A stretch of DNA of 64,000 nucleotides, taken from the NCBI RefSeq assembly GCF_001701045.1, contig NZ_CP016757.1, positions 2,039,501-2,103,500 on the forward strand. Direction: 5' to 3'. Source of the DNA: Cloacibacillus porcorum. GTDB lineage: Bacteria > Synergistota > Synergistia > Synergistales > Synergistaceae. The number at the start of each line of letters is the position of its first letter. The first letter of the stretch is position 1. Below, in pieces: positions 37,411 through 48,038 of the stretch. The translations under genes were made by a program, and so were the position numbers. The notes beneath the pieces were generated by a model. The model made no database searches. It saw nothing but the letters and a program-made list of their open reading frames with translations, and had not been told where the DNA came from.

Positions 37411-38655
37411 TCACTTGTGCATGGCGCAGTCCTTGCAGCCGTACTCCCGTTCGTTGTTGAGCATGTGTCCCATCTTGCAGATCTTCGTGTTCATATAGCG
37501 TTCATTGTAGGGGTTCGGCGCGATCTCTATCGGCACGCGCTCCGTGATCTCAAGGCCGTAGCCCGCGAGTCCCGTTATCTTGACGGGGTTGTTCGTCATC
37601 AGACGCAGCTTTTTAAGCCCCAGATCGGCCAGTATCTGCGCGCCTACGCCATAGTCGCGCTGGTCGGGCGCGAAGCCGAGGGCGAGATTCGCCTCGACGG
37701 TGTCGAGTCCCTTGTCCTGAAGGTCGTATGCCTTGAGCTTCGCGAGCAGGCCGATGCCGCGCCCCTCCTGACGCAGATAGAGCAGCACGCCGCGCCCCTC
37801 CTTCTCGATCATCGACATCGCGGTATGCAGCTGCGGGCCGCAGTCGCAGCGCAGCGAGCCGAGCAAGTCCCCCGTGAAGCACTCCGAGTGGACCCGCGTG
37901 AGCACCGGCTCGTCGCCGGAGAGGTCCCCCTTAACGAGCGCCAGATGGACGGCGCCGGGGTTATCCCCGTAGGGGCTCGTATATACGTGGCAGGTGAAGT
38001 CTCCCCACTGCGTCGGCATATGGACGGCGACCTCTTTTTTTACGAACTTCTCACGGATGACGCGGTAACGGATGAGCTCTTCTACCGTGATTATCTTCAA
38101 GCCCTCTTTTTTCGCGAACTCCACAAGCTGCGGCAGACGCGCCATGCTGCCGTCGTCGTTAATTATCTCGCAGATGACGCCCGCGGGGTGAAGCCCCGCG
38201 AGACGCGTGAGATCCACCGCCGCCTCCGTGTGCCCGGCGCGCTGCAAAACGCCTCCGGGACGCGCGATGAGCGGGAATATGTGGCCCGGGCGGCGAAAAT
38301 CCCCCGCCAGCGACTCCGGCTGCGCGAGAGCGCGCGCTGTAAAGGCGCGCTCCTCCGCCGAAATTCCGGTCGTCGTGCCGCGCAGGTGGTCGACGGTGAC
38401 GGTGAAGGCAGTGCCGTGAGCGTCCGTGTTGTGCTCGACCATCGGCGTGAGTTCGAGCCGCTGTGCCTGCTGGCACGACAGCGGCACACAGACGAGCCCG
38501 CGCGCTTTGTTTATCATGTAATTTATATCTTCCGTCCGGCAGTGGTCCGCCGCCATCACGAGGTCTCCCTCGTTCTCGCGGTTCTCGTCGTCGACGACGA
38601 TCACCATCTTACCAGCCTGAATGTCGGCGATCGCTTCTTCTATCGTGTTGAACAT
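37411..38655 (-). CDS. ribBA: Bifunctional DHBP synthase / GTP cyclohydrolase II
   Basis: A 414-aa fusion. The N-terminal half is 3,4-dihydroxy-2-butanone 4-phosphate synthase ([50 protein letters not shown]). The C-terminal half is GTP cyclohydrolase II ([20 protein letters not shown] with zinc ligands, [17 protein letters not shown]). It makes both early precursors of riboflavin. I start at MFNTIEEA (38655), preceded by GGAGGGG; the longer reading adds 15 residues and overlaps ribE. A GC-rich hairpin just after the stop (about 37390-37411) may slow transcription before ribH. Confidence 0.96.
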   Translation of the reverse strand: MFNTIEEAIADIQAGKMVIVVDDENRENEGDLVMAADHCRTEDINYMINKARGLVCVPLSCQQAQRLELTPMVEHNTDAHGTAFTVTVDHLRGTTTGISAEERAFTARALAQPESLAGDFRRPGHIFPLIARPGGVLQRAGHTEAAVDLTRLAGLHPAGVICEIINDDGSMARLPQLVEFAKKEGLKIITVEELIRYRVIREKFVKKEVAVHMPTQWGDFTCHVYTSPYGDNPGAVHLALVKGDLSGDEPVLTRVHSECFTGDLLGSLRCDCGPQLHTAMSMIEKEGRGVLLYLRQEGRGIGLLAKLKAYDLQDKGLDTVEANLALGFAPDQRDYGVGAQILADLGLKKLRLMTNNPVKITGLAGYGLEITERVPIEIAPNPYNERYMNTKICKMGHMLNNEREYGCKDCAMHK

Positions 38656-38686
38656 CTTTTCCCCTCCATTATCGGAGACAACTCCG

Positions 38687-39352
38687 TCAGTTCCAGCCAT
38701 ACTCAGTAAGTTTATCCCAAGTTAACGAATTTTTCACCTTTTCGCCGCCGTTTTTTTCACAGAATGCGGCCTCCATGAATTTTTTTATATACTTGCCGAT
38801 CATATCGGTTTCGATGTTGACGACGTCGCCAGCCTTCAGATCTTTGAGCGTCGTCTCCGCGAGGGTCGTCGGAATCACGCCGACGGAGAAGAAATCCCTC
38901 TCGGCGTCGATCACAGTGAGGCTTACGCCGTCTATCGTGACGGAGCCCTTCTCCACGATCCCCCCAAGTATCTCCTCCGGCGCGGAGAAGTATATCTTTT
39001 TTGTCTTATCCAGCGACTCTATCTTGGAGACGCTCGCCATGCCGTCCACATGGCCCGCGACGAGATGACCGTCCAGCCGCGAGTCCAGCCGCATCGCGCG
39101 CTCAAGATTGACGGGAGAGCCGGTCTTCAGGCGCCCCAGCTTGGTGCGGGCCTGCGTCTCCGGCATCATCTGCACCTTAAACGAATTGGCGTCGAAGAAG
39201 GTCACGGTGTTGCAGGCGCCCGAGAGCGATACCGAATCGCCGAGCCGCAGCTCGGAGGCGATCGCGGGAGCCTGGACCGTCAGCTCCACCACTTCGCCCG
39301 ACGGCATTATCGAAACGACCGTACCGATCGTCTCTATAAGTCCGGTGAACAT
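38687..39352 (-). CDS. ribE: Riboflavin synthase alpha chain
   Basis: A 221-aa riboflavin synthase catalysing dismutation of two lumazines to riboflavin. Two homologous lumazine-binding barrels start [12 protein letters not shown] and VDGMASV, each with a [13 protein letters not shown] / [12 protein letters not shown] repeat. Cys in GACNTV and His in GHVDG are the expected active-site residues. It overlaps the ribD stop by 19 bp. In some nomenclatures this gene is ribC. Confidence 0.95.
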   Translation of the reverse strand: MFTGLIETIGTVVSIMPSGEVVELTVQAPAIASELRLGDSVSLSGACNTVTFFDANSFKVQMMPETQARTKLGRLKTGSPVNLERAMRLDSRLDGHLVAGHVDGMASVSKIESLDKTKKIYFSAPEEILGGIVEKGSVTIDGVSLTVIDAERDFFSVGVIPTTLAETTLKDLKAGDVVNIETDMIGKYIKKFMEAAFCEKNGGEKVKNSLTWDKLTEYGWN

Positions 39353-40428
39353 TCAAAAACACCCCTTATCAGCAGATCTTCTCCGCAATTTGTATATTTT
39401 ATATCCCTCAGCCGCGGGACCTCCGCCATTGAGGAAAACTCCAGCCCGTCAGTATATGAGAGGCCGCGGCCCATGAGCTTTGGCGCGAGGAACAACGCCA
39501 GTTCGTCGCAGAGCCCCTCTTTTATGAAGGCGGATGTGACACCCGCCCCCGCCTCGACCATCAGATAGTTCACATCCATCGCGCAGAGCCTCTTCAGCGC
39601 TTCACCGAGGAAGGGCGCGCCATTCGGTATGCTCTCCACGACGGCTCCCGCCGCGGAGAGCGCGGGAATCCTCTCCTCCGGCGCGGCCTCCGTCGTGAAG
39701 ATCACCGCGCCGCCCGCCAGTATCTTTGACTCCGGCGGCGTGCGCAGCTCACGGTCAAGGATCACGCGCAGCGGCGTCTCGCCCGGCGCGTCGCGCACCG
39801 TAAGCAGCGGGTCGTCGGCGATGACCGTGCCCACGCCAGTAAGCACGGCGTCGTTCTCCGCCCGCATCCGGTGCACGCAGACGCGGGCCTCCGTCCCCGT
39901 GACCCACCGGCTCTCGCCGTTTGACAGCGCCACCCGGCCGTCAAGCGAGGCGGCGCACTTCACCGTCACCCACGGACGGGCCTGCGACATCCGTCTGATA
40001 AAGCCTCTGTTCATCCATTTGCACTCTTTCTCAAGTACGCCGCTCTTCACCTCGATGCCGGCGGCCCTGAGCTTCTCCAGCCCCCGGCCAGCGACCCGCG
40101 GATTCGGGTCGGTCATCCCAGCGACAACGCGCTTCGGCCTGTGCTCCACGAGCATATCGGCGCAGGGCGGCGTCTTGCCGTAGTGCGAACAGGGTTCGAG
40201 CGTCACATAGACCTCCGCCTCCGCGATGTCGCCGCCCGCGTCGCGTACCGCCTCCACCTCGGCGTGCGGGCCGCCGCATATATCGTGCCAGCCGCGCCCG
40301 ATTATCTCGCCGCCGCGCACAATGACGCAGCCGACGCGCGGGTTGGGGCTGCACCGGCGTCCGTTGCGCGCCAGCTCCAGCGCGCAGTTCATATAATATT
40401 CGTCAATTTTGCTCTTTGGCAGCGGCAT
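39334..40428 (-). CDS. ribD: Bifunctional riboflavin deaminase-reductase
   Basis: A 364-aa fusion. Residues 1 to about 145 are the zinc-dependent deaminase with CGGPHAEVEAV (catalytic HAE) and LEPCSHYGKTPPCADML (Cys ligands). Residues about 150-364 are the NADPH-dependent 5-amino-6-(5-phosphoribosylamino)uracil reductase (SLDGRVALSNGESRWVTG, VDYLMVEAGAGV-like VNYLMVEAGAG). The start overlaps the end of uvrC by 26 bp, so it is coupled to it. Confidence 0.95.
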   Translation of the reverse strand: MPLPKSKIDEYYMNCALELARNGRRCSPNPRVGCVIVRGGEIIGRGWHDICGGPHAEVEAVRDAGGDIAEAEVYVTLEPCSHYGKTPPCADMLVEHRPKRVVAGMTDPNPRVAGRGLEKLRAAGIEVKSGVLEKECKWMNRGFIRRMSQARPWVTVKCAASLDGRVALSNGESRWVTGTEARVCVHRMRAENDAVLTGVGTVIADDPLLTVRDAPGETPLRVILDRELRTPPESKILAGGAVIFTTEAAPEERIPALSAAGAVVESIPNGAPFLGEALKRLCAMDVNYLMVEAGAGVTSAFIKEGLCDELALFLAPKLMGRGLSYTDGLEFSSMAEVPRLRDIKYTNCGEDLLIRGVFECSPDL

Positions 40429-41920
40429 CCACAGTCTCCTCCCCCGGCATGTTATTTATATTTTCATCGCCGTCTTCATTCAGCTTTGCCAGTATCCTCT
40501 TCGCCAGCGCCGGTCCGATTCCCGGCGCGGCGGCCAGCTCCTCGGCGGGGAGATCTCTTATCGCCCTCACGCTGCCAAACTTCGTGATGAGCATCGCGGC
40601 CTTCGCTTTGCCAATGCCGGAAACCTCTTCTATTTTGCTCCGCTTGAAGCTCTGGGCGCGCCGCGTCCGGTGCGAGGTTATCGCGAAACGATGCGACTCG
40701 TCGCGCACATGCTGGAGCAGACGCAGCACCGGGTCGGTGTGATCCAGTCGTATCGGCTCCTTACGGTTCGGAAGATAGACCTCCTCAAACTCCTTCGCAA
40801 GCGAAATTATCGGGATGTTGTGGATGCCAAGGCCGTCGAGGGCCTGCATCGCGAAGTCGAGCTGCACTGGGCCGCCGTCGATCAGAATCAGCTGCGGCAG
40901 CGGCTCCTGCCCCTCAAGGCAGCGGCTGTAGCGGCGCGTCAGCGTCTCCCGCATCGAACGGAAGTCGTCAATCCCCTCCACCGTTTTAATATTAAACTTT
41001 CTGTACAGCGAGGGGTTCGGATATCCCTGCTCAAAGACCACGGCGACACCGACGGTGTACTCCCCCGCGCTGTGCGAAATATCAAAGCCGTCGATACGCC
41101 AGGGGAGGATCGGCAGCTCAAAGGCCTTTTGCATCGCGTTCAGCACCTCGAAGAAATTGTCCTGCCCCGATGGGATGTCCGGAATCGTATGCTGCTGGCG
41201 GCTGACGCGCCATATCGCGCGGATCGTATCGCGCAGGTGCGCCGCCTCCTCAAAACGCATCTCGCGCGCCGCCCTGTCCATACGGCGGCGCAGCCTCTCG
41301 ATAAGCTCCGCCCCCTGCCCCTGTAAAAGCAGCACGACGTCGGCGACGCGGTCGCGGTACTCGTGCTCCGAACAGAGGCCGCAGCAGGGCGCGAGACAGC
41401 GGCCCAGAGAGTACTTCATACAGGGCCTGCCGTTCACCGGACGCGCTAATTCGCTCTTGCACGAGCGCAGAGGCAGATAACGCTCCACGAGCCGCAGCAG
41501 GGCGCGCACCTCCTGCACGCGGACATAGGGGCCGATATAGACCGCCCCGTCGTCGAGCTTGATACGCGTGACCACGATACGCGGGTACTTCTCCGCGGTG
41601 ATCTTTATGTAGGCGTAGCGCTCGTTCATCTTGAGGTCCACGTTAAAAAATGGCTGATAGAGCTTTATCAGCCTGTTTTCCAGTATCAGCGCCTCGATCT
41701 CGCTCTCGGTGCGCATCGTCGAAATGTCGCGTATCGTCGCGACGAGCTTGCGCAGCCGCGGCGAGGCGAAGTTGCTGTGGCGAAAGTAAGATGAGACCCT
41801 CTTCTTAAGGGATTTTGCCTTGCCGATATATATGATCTCCCCGTGGCCGTCGCGCATGAGGTAGACGCCGGGCTTGTCGGGAAAGCCCTTTACAAATTTT
41901 ATCAATTCTTCTTTATTCAA
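40403..41920 (-). CDS. uvrC: Excinuclease ABC subunit C, short form
   Basis: A 505-aa nucleotide excision repair nuclease. Visible domains are GIY-YIG (GVYLMRDGHGEIIYIGKAKSLKKRV, residues 18-42), a Cys cluster (CKSELARPVNGRPCMKYSLGRCLAPC), a UVR domain (about 205-240), an RNase H-like nuclease (GFDISH, LILIDGG, RFAITSHR) and a C-terminal helix-hairpin-helix pair (SGIGKAKAAMLI; PGIGPALAKRIL). Standard UvrC is about 600 aa; the stretch between the UVR domain and GFDISH is about 100 residues shorter than usual. All catalytic parts remain. It is the first gene of the uvrC-rib-serS run and is divergent from cysS. Confidence 0.94.
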   Translation of the reverse strand: MNKEELIKFVKGFPDKPGVYLMRDGHGEIIYIGKAKSLKKRVSSYFRHSNFASPRLRKLVATIRDISTMRTESEIEALILENRLIKLYQPFFNVDLKMNERYAYIKITAEKYPRIVVTRIKLDDGAVYIGPYVRVQEVRALLRLVERYLPLRSCKSELARPVNGRPCMKYSLGRCLAPCCGLCSEHEYRDRVADVVLLLQGQGAELIERLRRRMDRAAREMRFEEAAHLRDTIRAIWRVSRQQHTIPDIPSGQDNFFEVLNAMQKAFELPILPWRIDGFDISHSAGEYTVGVAVVFEQGYPNPSLYRKFNIKTVEGIDDFRSMRETLTRRYSRCLEGQEPLPQLILIDGGPVQLDFAMQALDGLGIHNIPIISLAKEFEEVYLPNRKEPIRLDHTDPVLRLLQHVRDESHRFAITSHRTRRAQSFKRSKIEEVSGIGKAKAAMLITKFGSVRAIRDLPAEELAAAPGIGPALAKRILAKLNEDGDENINNMPGEETVDAAAKEQN

Positions 41921-42011
41921 AAAAATTTATCCTTTCTGTGATTGCAGTACGCCACCACATGGTATAGGATATCACAATAATGTGTAAGAAGTAACGCGGA
42001 GGTGCTTAAAG

Positions 42012-43418
<1,407 letters not shown>

Positions 43419-43466
43419 GCCGGAAGGAAAACGCCAACGGCAGGGAGACATCAGCAATAAATAAAA

Positions 43467-43503
43467 GATGAGAGGGACGCGGTGAAACAGTGTCCCTCTC
43501 ATC
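43467..43503 (+). terminator. Terminator between cysS and the convergent hydrolase gene
   Basis: A perfect 12-bp stem GATGAGAGGGAC/GTCCCTCTCATC with a 13-nt loop, followed by TTTATCT. It lies about 50 bp after cysS and can also stop the leftward operon that ends at 43527. Confidence 0.82.
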
Positions 43504-43526
43504 TTTATCTCAATATTACGATTACC

Positions 43527-44471
43527 CTATTTCTCCGATACTCCGATCCCCGCGACGAGGCCGTGCTCCTTCATCGCCGGATTCCCCGTAAGGAAGAGGG
43601 CTTTGCCGTCCACGGGAGAGGCCACGGTCTCCAGGTAGTTACCGAAGTAATCCTCAAGCACGCCGATGGTATCTCCCTTTTTAACATAATCGCCGACCTT
43701 GACGTTCATGTAGAAAATACCCTTCTGCCCGGTGTAGACCCACGCCATGTTTTCGAATATCTCAGGCGGCGTGACCGGGGAAACTTCGCCCTTCAGCGTC
43801 CCGAACTTCCGCAGGACGTTTTTCAGGCCGAAAAGGTGCTTCTGCACAGAAGGTTCGTCAAGTACGCCCATCGCCCCCACCTCAACTATCGCCGAGGGTA
43901 TGTGCAGCCTCTCCGAGACGTTAGCGTATGTGGTGCCGTCGTCGGGCCACAGTCCGCCCTTCTCGGTGACGACCACATTGGGCAGGCCATAATAGTGGGT
44001 GATATCATACGAAAGATCGTTAAGCTCTTTGGAATCGCCCCTGTGGTATATCGAGAACGGGTCGAGGTCCTCCACCATATCGCCGCCGTGCAGGTCCATA
44101 TGATAATCGGCGCCGGCGATCAGCTCCATCGCCCTGTAGGTCAGCACCTCGCTGTAGCTGCCGTCGGCCCTGCCGGGAAAGACCCGGTTGGGGTTCATCT
44201 TGTCATAAGGGGTGACGAACATGCTCCTCTCCTCAAAGGCCGCGGTGCTCGTTATGGTCACGATCTTAACGCTGCCGTTGACATCTTCCGGCGTCAGCTC
44301 CTTGAAAAGCCTTATCGCAGAGACTATCCCCGGATATTCGCAGCCGTGCACGCCGGCCGTGATGACCGCAGCCGGGCCGGGGTTATTGCCGGTCACGGTG
44401 GCTACCGGGAAAAAGAGCTCCTTCCCGCACGGCGTCTCAAAACGTATGATCTCAGTCTTTTTTTCTCCCAT
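43527..44471 (-). CDS. Succinylglutamate desuccinylase/aspartoacylase-family zinc hydrolase
   Basis: A 314-aa M14-like metallohydrolase. It has the zinc ligands of GVHGCEYPG (His42, Glu45) and HMDLHGG (His128), the substrate-carboxylate contact NPNRVFPG, and a likely catalytic Glu in AIVEVGAMG. The C-terminal 75 residues (GYVKKGDTIG-like GDYVKKGDTIGVLEDYFGN) form the beta-sandwich found in this family. It should remove an acyl group from an N-acyl amino acid or a similar amide; the exact substrate is unknown. It is the last gene of the operon, 29 bp after the symporter, which probably imports the substrate. Confidence 0.85.
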   Translation of the reverse strand: MGEKKTEIIRFETPCGKELFFPVATVTGNNPGPAAVITAGVHGCEYPGIVSAIRLFKELTPEDVNGSVKIVTITSTAAFEERSMFVTPYDKMNPNRVFPGRADGSYSEVLTYRAMELIAGADYHMDLHGGDMVEDLDPFSIYHRGDSKELNDLSYDITHYYGLPNVVVTEKGGLWPDDGTTYANVSERLHIPSAIVEVGAMGVLDEPSVQKHLFGLKNVLRKFGTLKGEVSPVTPPEIFENMAWVYTGQKGIFYMNVKVGDYVKKGDTIGVLEDYFGNYLETVASPVDGKALFLTGNPAMKEHGLVAGIGVSEK

Positions 44472-44500
44472 TTTGGGTCCCCTCTTTCGACAAATGATCT

Positions 44501-45880
44501 CTATTTAAAGCTGCTCAGCTGCTGCTCCGTCGGAGCCGGCGTCACATAGCTGACGACGATAAGCAGCGCCGTGGAAACCAGGATCGTCATAAACGAGGTG
44601 TCGATGCCGAATGGCATGCCCATGGCCTCCCATGTTACGGTCGTCACGCCCGCGGAAAGCACGCAGACCAGTCCGGCGATCGGCGTGGCCCGCTTCCAAT
44701 AGAAGGCCGCGATGAGGGCCGGCGCCAGTCCGCCCTCCATCGTATAGGCGTAGATGACCATCGCCAGTATCGACGGGAAGTACTGTATCTGTATCAGCGC
44801 GAGGATTCCCAAGCAGAGCACTACAAGGCGCGTATATAAAAGGATACGTTTCTCTTCCGCCTTTGGATTGATATAGCGCAGGTAGATGTCGTTGATGATA
44901 TTAGAGGAGGCGGAGAGCAGCATCGAGTCTCCCGTGGAGACGATCACCGCCACGGCGGCGCAGAGCATAACCACGCCGATTACCGGGGGCAGCGTGTGGG
45001 CCGCCAGCGCGATGATTACCGTGCCGCCGTCCTCCAGGTTGGGCAGGACCACGGCGCCGATCGTCGCGGTAAAGGCCAGTATCGCCACGAGGAATATCAG
45101 TGCGGGAACGCTGGCAGAGACGGCGATACGGCATGTCTTCTCATCCCTGCAGGAGAAGATACGCTGCCATATCGGCTGCATAACGAATACTAGACAGAAG
45201 GTCGGAAAGAGCACCTTCATCGCGTCGCGGAACGAGCTGCCAAGAAGGCTGAGTCTCTCGGGAGGCAGCGAGGCGGCCACGGCGGACATCCCGCCGGCGG
45301 CCTCGATCACAAACGGCGCGCCGATGAGAAGCGCCAGGATGATCGTCACTCCCTGGATAAGGTCGGTATAAGCCACGGAGAGCATTCCCGCAAACATGGT
45401 ATAACCGATGATAAAGGCCGCCGTGATGATCATCCCCGTGCCGCTCTCAACACCGGCGACGAGTTTGAGGACATAGGCGCCCGCGCGTATCTGATAACCG
45501 ACGATCGCCGTCTCCGCCGCGATGATGATCAGCGCGGCCACGAGGCGGGTCGGTTCGTTGAAGCGGACGCCGAGTATCTCGGGCGTGGTCAGCCCCTCAA
45601 AACGGCGGATACGGCCGGCGATAAAGGCCAGCGCCACAATTGCCAGGATACCGCCGATGTCCATCCACATCGCGGAGAGGCCGACTTTGTAGGCCAGCCC
45701 CGCCGCGCCGATGAGCGAACCGGCGCCCATAAAGGTGGCGACGATCGTACCGGTGCTGACATACCACGGGAGCGCCCTATCGGCGACCAAAAAGCTTTTC
45801 GAGTCCTTGACCCTTCTGGCGAGCCAGGCTCCGACGGCGAGAAGCGCAAAAAGATAGATAAGAATAGCTGCCAAATACAT
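44501..45880 (-). CDS. Sodium:solute symporter (SSS family)
   Basis: A 459-aa integral membrane protein with about 13 hydrophobic segments. WYVSTGTIVATFMGAGSLIGAAGLAY near residue 40-65 is the Na+-coupled symporter signature region of SSS helix 2, and RFNEPTRLVAALIIIAAETAIVGYQI covers the next core helices. Substrates in this family range from proline and pantothenate to carboxylates; the operon with an acyl-amide hydrolase suggests an amino-acid derivative. It is co-transcribed with genes on both sides (gaps of 27 and 29 bp). Confidence 0.9.
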   Translation of the reverse strand: MYLAAILIYLFALLAVGAWLARRVKDSKSFLVADRALPWYVSTGTIVATFMGAGSLIGAAGLAYKVGLSAMWMDIGGILAIVALAFIAGRIRRFEGLTTPEILGVRFNEPTRLVAALIIIAAETAIVGYQIRAGAYVLKLVAGVESGTGMIITAAFIIGYTMFAGMLSVAYTDLIQGVTIILALLIGAPFVIEAAGGMSAVAASLPPERLSLLGSSFRDAMKVLFPTFCLVFVMQPIWQRIFSCRDEKTCRIAVSASVPALIFLVAILAFTATIGAVVLPNLEDGGTVIIALAAHTLPPVIGVVMLCAAVAVIVSTGDSMLLSASSNIINDIYLRYINPKAEEKRILLYTRLVVLCLGILALIQIQYFPSILAMVIYAYTMEGGLAPALIAAFYWKRATPIAGLVCVLSAGVTTVTWEAMGMPFGIDTSFMTILVSTALLIVVSYVTPAPTEQQLSSFK

Positions 45881-45907
45881 AGCAAGAAAACCTCCAAAGG
45901 ATAATTG

Positions 45908-46459
45908 TTATTCAGCGGTCTTGGTGCACATTACACAAACATCGTCCGCGGCAAGGTTCTTCGGGAATTCAAGGCGGACCTTCTCGTAGGGGGCAAGAAG
46001 CGCGAAGTCGAGGGGCATAAGCAGCTTGGTGCAGAGCTTTATCCGCTCCTCCTTGGAGCATCCCAGCTCTTCAAAGGCTTCGATATGAGGGCAGCGGCGG
46101 ATAACCTTTATCGACTCCTCCGGCGTAAGCTTGGTTATCTCCTGGTCAAAGGCGAGCATCCCAGCTTTGGAGGTCTGATTCAGCACCGCATCCTCCGCGT
46201 CCTCAACCTTGCCAAGATTCGGCGCCTTGTACTCGCCAAGCCTGCGCGAGGCCTCCGCCATCACGGCGTCGGCGTCTATCTCGGGGTGCATATCCTGCAG
46301 CGTTTTCCAGGTAAAATAAAAAAGCAAAGCTCTGTCCTTTATCGCTCCGGCGACCGCGCTCGCCAGATATTCCGGCGACACGGGGGCGTCCAGCGCAATT
46401 TTTTCCATATATTCGTTGATCCTAGTGGTACACATAAGACAAATCGCGTCCTCTCTCAT
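45908..46459 (-). CDS. L-2-amino-thiazoline-4-carboxylate hydrolase-like protein
   Basis: A 183-aa protein. The C-terminal half, RRCPHIEAFEELGCSKEERIKLC...LDFALLAPYEKVRLEFPKNL-type text, matches by eye the ATC hydrolase fold family, which opens the aminothiazoline ring on the way to cysteine in some bacteria. It has two near-terminal CxxCT motifs, ICLMCT at residues 6-11 and VCVMCT near 175-180, that could form a shared metal or disulfide site. The ribosome binding site is weak (AGCAGAAAAT). It lies 8 bp after the XRE-cupin gene and upstream of the symporter. Many family members are not true ATC hydrolases, so treat the activity as unproven. Confidence 0.6.
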   Translation of the reverse strand: MREDAICLMCTTRINEYMEKIALDAPVSPEYLASAVAGAIKDRALLFYFTWKTLQDMHPEIDADAVMAEASRRLGEYKAPNLGKVEDAEDAVLNQTSKAGMLAFDQEITKLTPEESIKVIRRCPHIEAFEELGCSKEERIKLCTKLLMPLDFALLAPYEKVRLEFPKNLAADDVCVMCTKTAE

Positions 46460-46467
46460 ATTTTCTG

Positions 46468-47016
46468 CTACATTACTGGCGGGTCGTTACAGGTCATGAT
46501 GCGCGCCTCACTATCGGACATATTCTGCCAATGGTGCTGAAAAAGGCCGTTATAATAGATAAAATCGCCCCTTTTCACATCAAAGGCCTCATCTCCGTAA
46601 AAGAAACGCACCCTGCCATCTAGCACGTAAAAAAACTCGTCGCCAGGATGGGATTTTGAGGCCCCGGTATCCATACCTGCCGGGATCGTAACGATCATCG
46701 GCTGCATCCTGGCCTCCCTGTTGAGCGTCAGGTACCTTACAGTGACATTATCATCCCCCCTTCTGCACCACCTGACGATAAACCCCTCGCCGTCCAGCAC
46801 CGGACTCAGCTTCTGCTCCGACTCCGTCAGAGTGATAGACGAAAGAGGTATCCGAAAGACATTAGCCAGCTTCCGCAGACTGTCGATACTCGCGCTGGAT
46901 TTTTCATTCTCCAGCTTTGAGAGCTGCGCCACCGACAGCCCGCACCTCTCAGAAAGCTCTTTGAGGGTCCAGCCGTTCTCTTTTCTGTGGCATTTTATCG
47001 TCTCTCCAAAGTGCAT
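46468..47016 (-). CDS. XRE-family regulator with C-terminal cupin domain
   Basis: A 182-aa transcription factor. Residues 1-60 are a helix-turn-helix (ETIKCHRKENGWTLKELSERCGLSVAQLSKLENEKS). Residues about 100-180 are a cupin barrel (HPGDEFFYVLDGRVRF, DVKRGDFIYYNGLFQHHW) that likely binds the operon's inducer. This class (PuuR/SutR-like) typically represses nearby uptake and degradation genes. It is the first gene of the operon. A perfect palindrome in its own leader is a candidate autoregulatory operator. Confidence 0.92.
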   Translation of the reverse strand: MHFGETIKCHRKENGWTLKELSERCGLSVAQLSKLENEKSSASIDSLRKLANVFRIPLSSITLTESEQKLSPVLDGEGFIVRWCRRGDDNVTVRYLTLNREARMQPMIVTIPAGMDTGASKSHPGDEFFYVLDGRVRFFYGDEAFDVKRGDFIYYNGLFQHHWQNMSDSEARIMTCNDPPVM

Positions 47017-47042
47017 AAGACCGCTCCTTTTATTTTCCCAAC

Positions 47043-47100
47043 ATGAAAATTTTCATATTAGGAAATAAACACAATATAGCATTATTTTTTCTTGTGTCAA
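47043..47100 (-). promoter_or_regulatory. Sigma-70 promoter and candidate operator of the XRE-cupin operon
   Basis: On the minus strand a perfect TTGACA (plus-strand 47095-47100) is followed after 16 bp by TATATT (47073-47078). A perfect 14-bp palindrome ATGAAAATTTTCAT (47043-47056) lies just downstream of the expected transcription start, and AAAGGAG precedes the ATG. Confidence 0.75.
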
Positions 47101-47435
47101 GTTAAAAAGATCCAACGTACCGCGAAGATATTGCTCCTAATTTTATTAGCTTTCCGCCCACCAACAGACACATATAAGAGGGCCATATGGCCGTCATATT
47201 TTCTTAAATAATATAAAATCGGAAATAAAGCGCGTACTACTAAATGGCATTACCCACTGCCATTTTAAGCAAGAAACAGAAAAACCACCCTTTTAAAAAC
47301 CGCCGGTCATTGGTAGAAGCATGCCCCAGAAAGACAAACACAAAGTAATGCTGACATGATAGTGTGTGAAAGACTTTCTTACTTGTAAAGTCAAAAAAAT
47401 AACGCAGAACTATTTATTTATCGGAGGAGTGGCGG
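47101..47435. other. AT-rich gap upstream of the serine recombinase
   Basis: No gene is supported. It contains an inverted repeat AAATGGCA/TGCCATTT (47242-47249, 47258-47265) that could be part of a recombinase site. A second ATG frame at 47366 overlaps the recombinase start and is judged a shadow. GGAGGAG precedes the recombinase ATG. Confidence 0.45.
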
Positions 47436-48026
47436 ATGGGAAATCAATACGCATACATACGAGTCTCATCAAAGGAACAAAACGAGGAGAGACAGCGGGC
47501 GGCGATGCTGGAATACGGCGTGCCCGCGAAAAACATCATCTTGGACAAGCAGTCGGGCAAGGATTTTGAGCGGCAGGGCTACAAAAGGCTGATGAAAAAA
47601 CTGAAACGGGGAGACATCCTGATAATCAAAAGCATCGACAGGCTGGGCCGCAATTATCATGAAATATTGGAACAGTGGCGAATACTGACGAAAGAAAAAG
47701 AGGCCGCGATCGTCGTCCTGGACATGCCGCTTCTGGATACGCGGCAGAACCGCGACCTCACCGGCGTCCTGATCGCCGACATCGTACTGCAGCTGCTCAG
47801 CTACGTGGCGGAGACAGAGCGTAAATTTATCCGGCAGCGGCAGGCCGAAGGGATCGCCGCGGCAAGAGCACGTGGAGCCAACCTCGGACGCCGCCCAAAG
47901 GACCGCCCGCCGGAGTTCGCGGCGGTCAAGGCCGCCTGGGAAAACGGAGAAATCTCCGCCAGGTCCGCCGCACGGCGTCTAAAGATCAACCATATGACAT
48001 TTAAACGCTGGGCTTCCAACTGCTAA
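47436..48026 (+). CDS. Small serine recombinase (resolvase/invertase family)
   Basis: A 196-aa protein with the resolvase catalytic domain: YAYIRVSSKEQNEERQ (nucleophile Ser near residue 10), ILIIKSIDRLGRNYHEILEQW with the active-site arginine, and the long E-helix QLLSYVAETERKFIRQRQAEGIAAARARG. A C-terminal helix-turn-helix (ISARSAARRLKINHMTFKRW) completes it. It catalyses strand exchange between short sites to invert or resolve DNA. It stands alone at the left edge of a surface-polysaccharide region, where such enzymes may control promoter inversion, or it may be left over from a plasmid or transposon. Confidence 0.92.
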   Translation: MGNQYAYIRVSSKEQNEERQRAAMLEYGVPAKNIILDKQSGKDFERQGYKRLMKKLKRGDILIIKSIDRLGRNYHEILEQWRILTKEKEAAIVVLDMPLLDTRQNRDLTGVLIADIVLQLLSYVAETERKFIRQRQAEGIAAARARGANLGRRPKDRPPEFAAVKAAWENGEISARSAARRLKINHMTFKRWASNC

Positions 48027-48038
48027 AAAATAGAAACG

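Noticed and set aside
37399-38709. 436-codon open frame opposite ribBA
   Set aside because: Antisense shadow; ribBA on the other strand is unmistakable.
41921-42011. FMN riboswitch for the rib genes or T-box for cysS in the uvrC-cysS gap
   Set aside because: Only 91 bp; no conserved RFN or T-box sequence visible.
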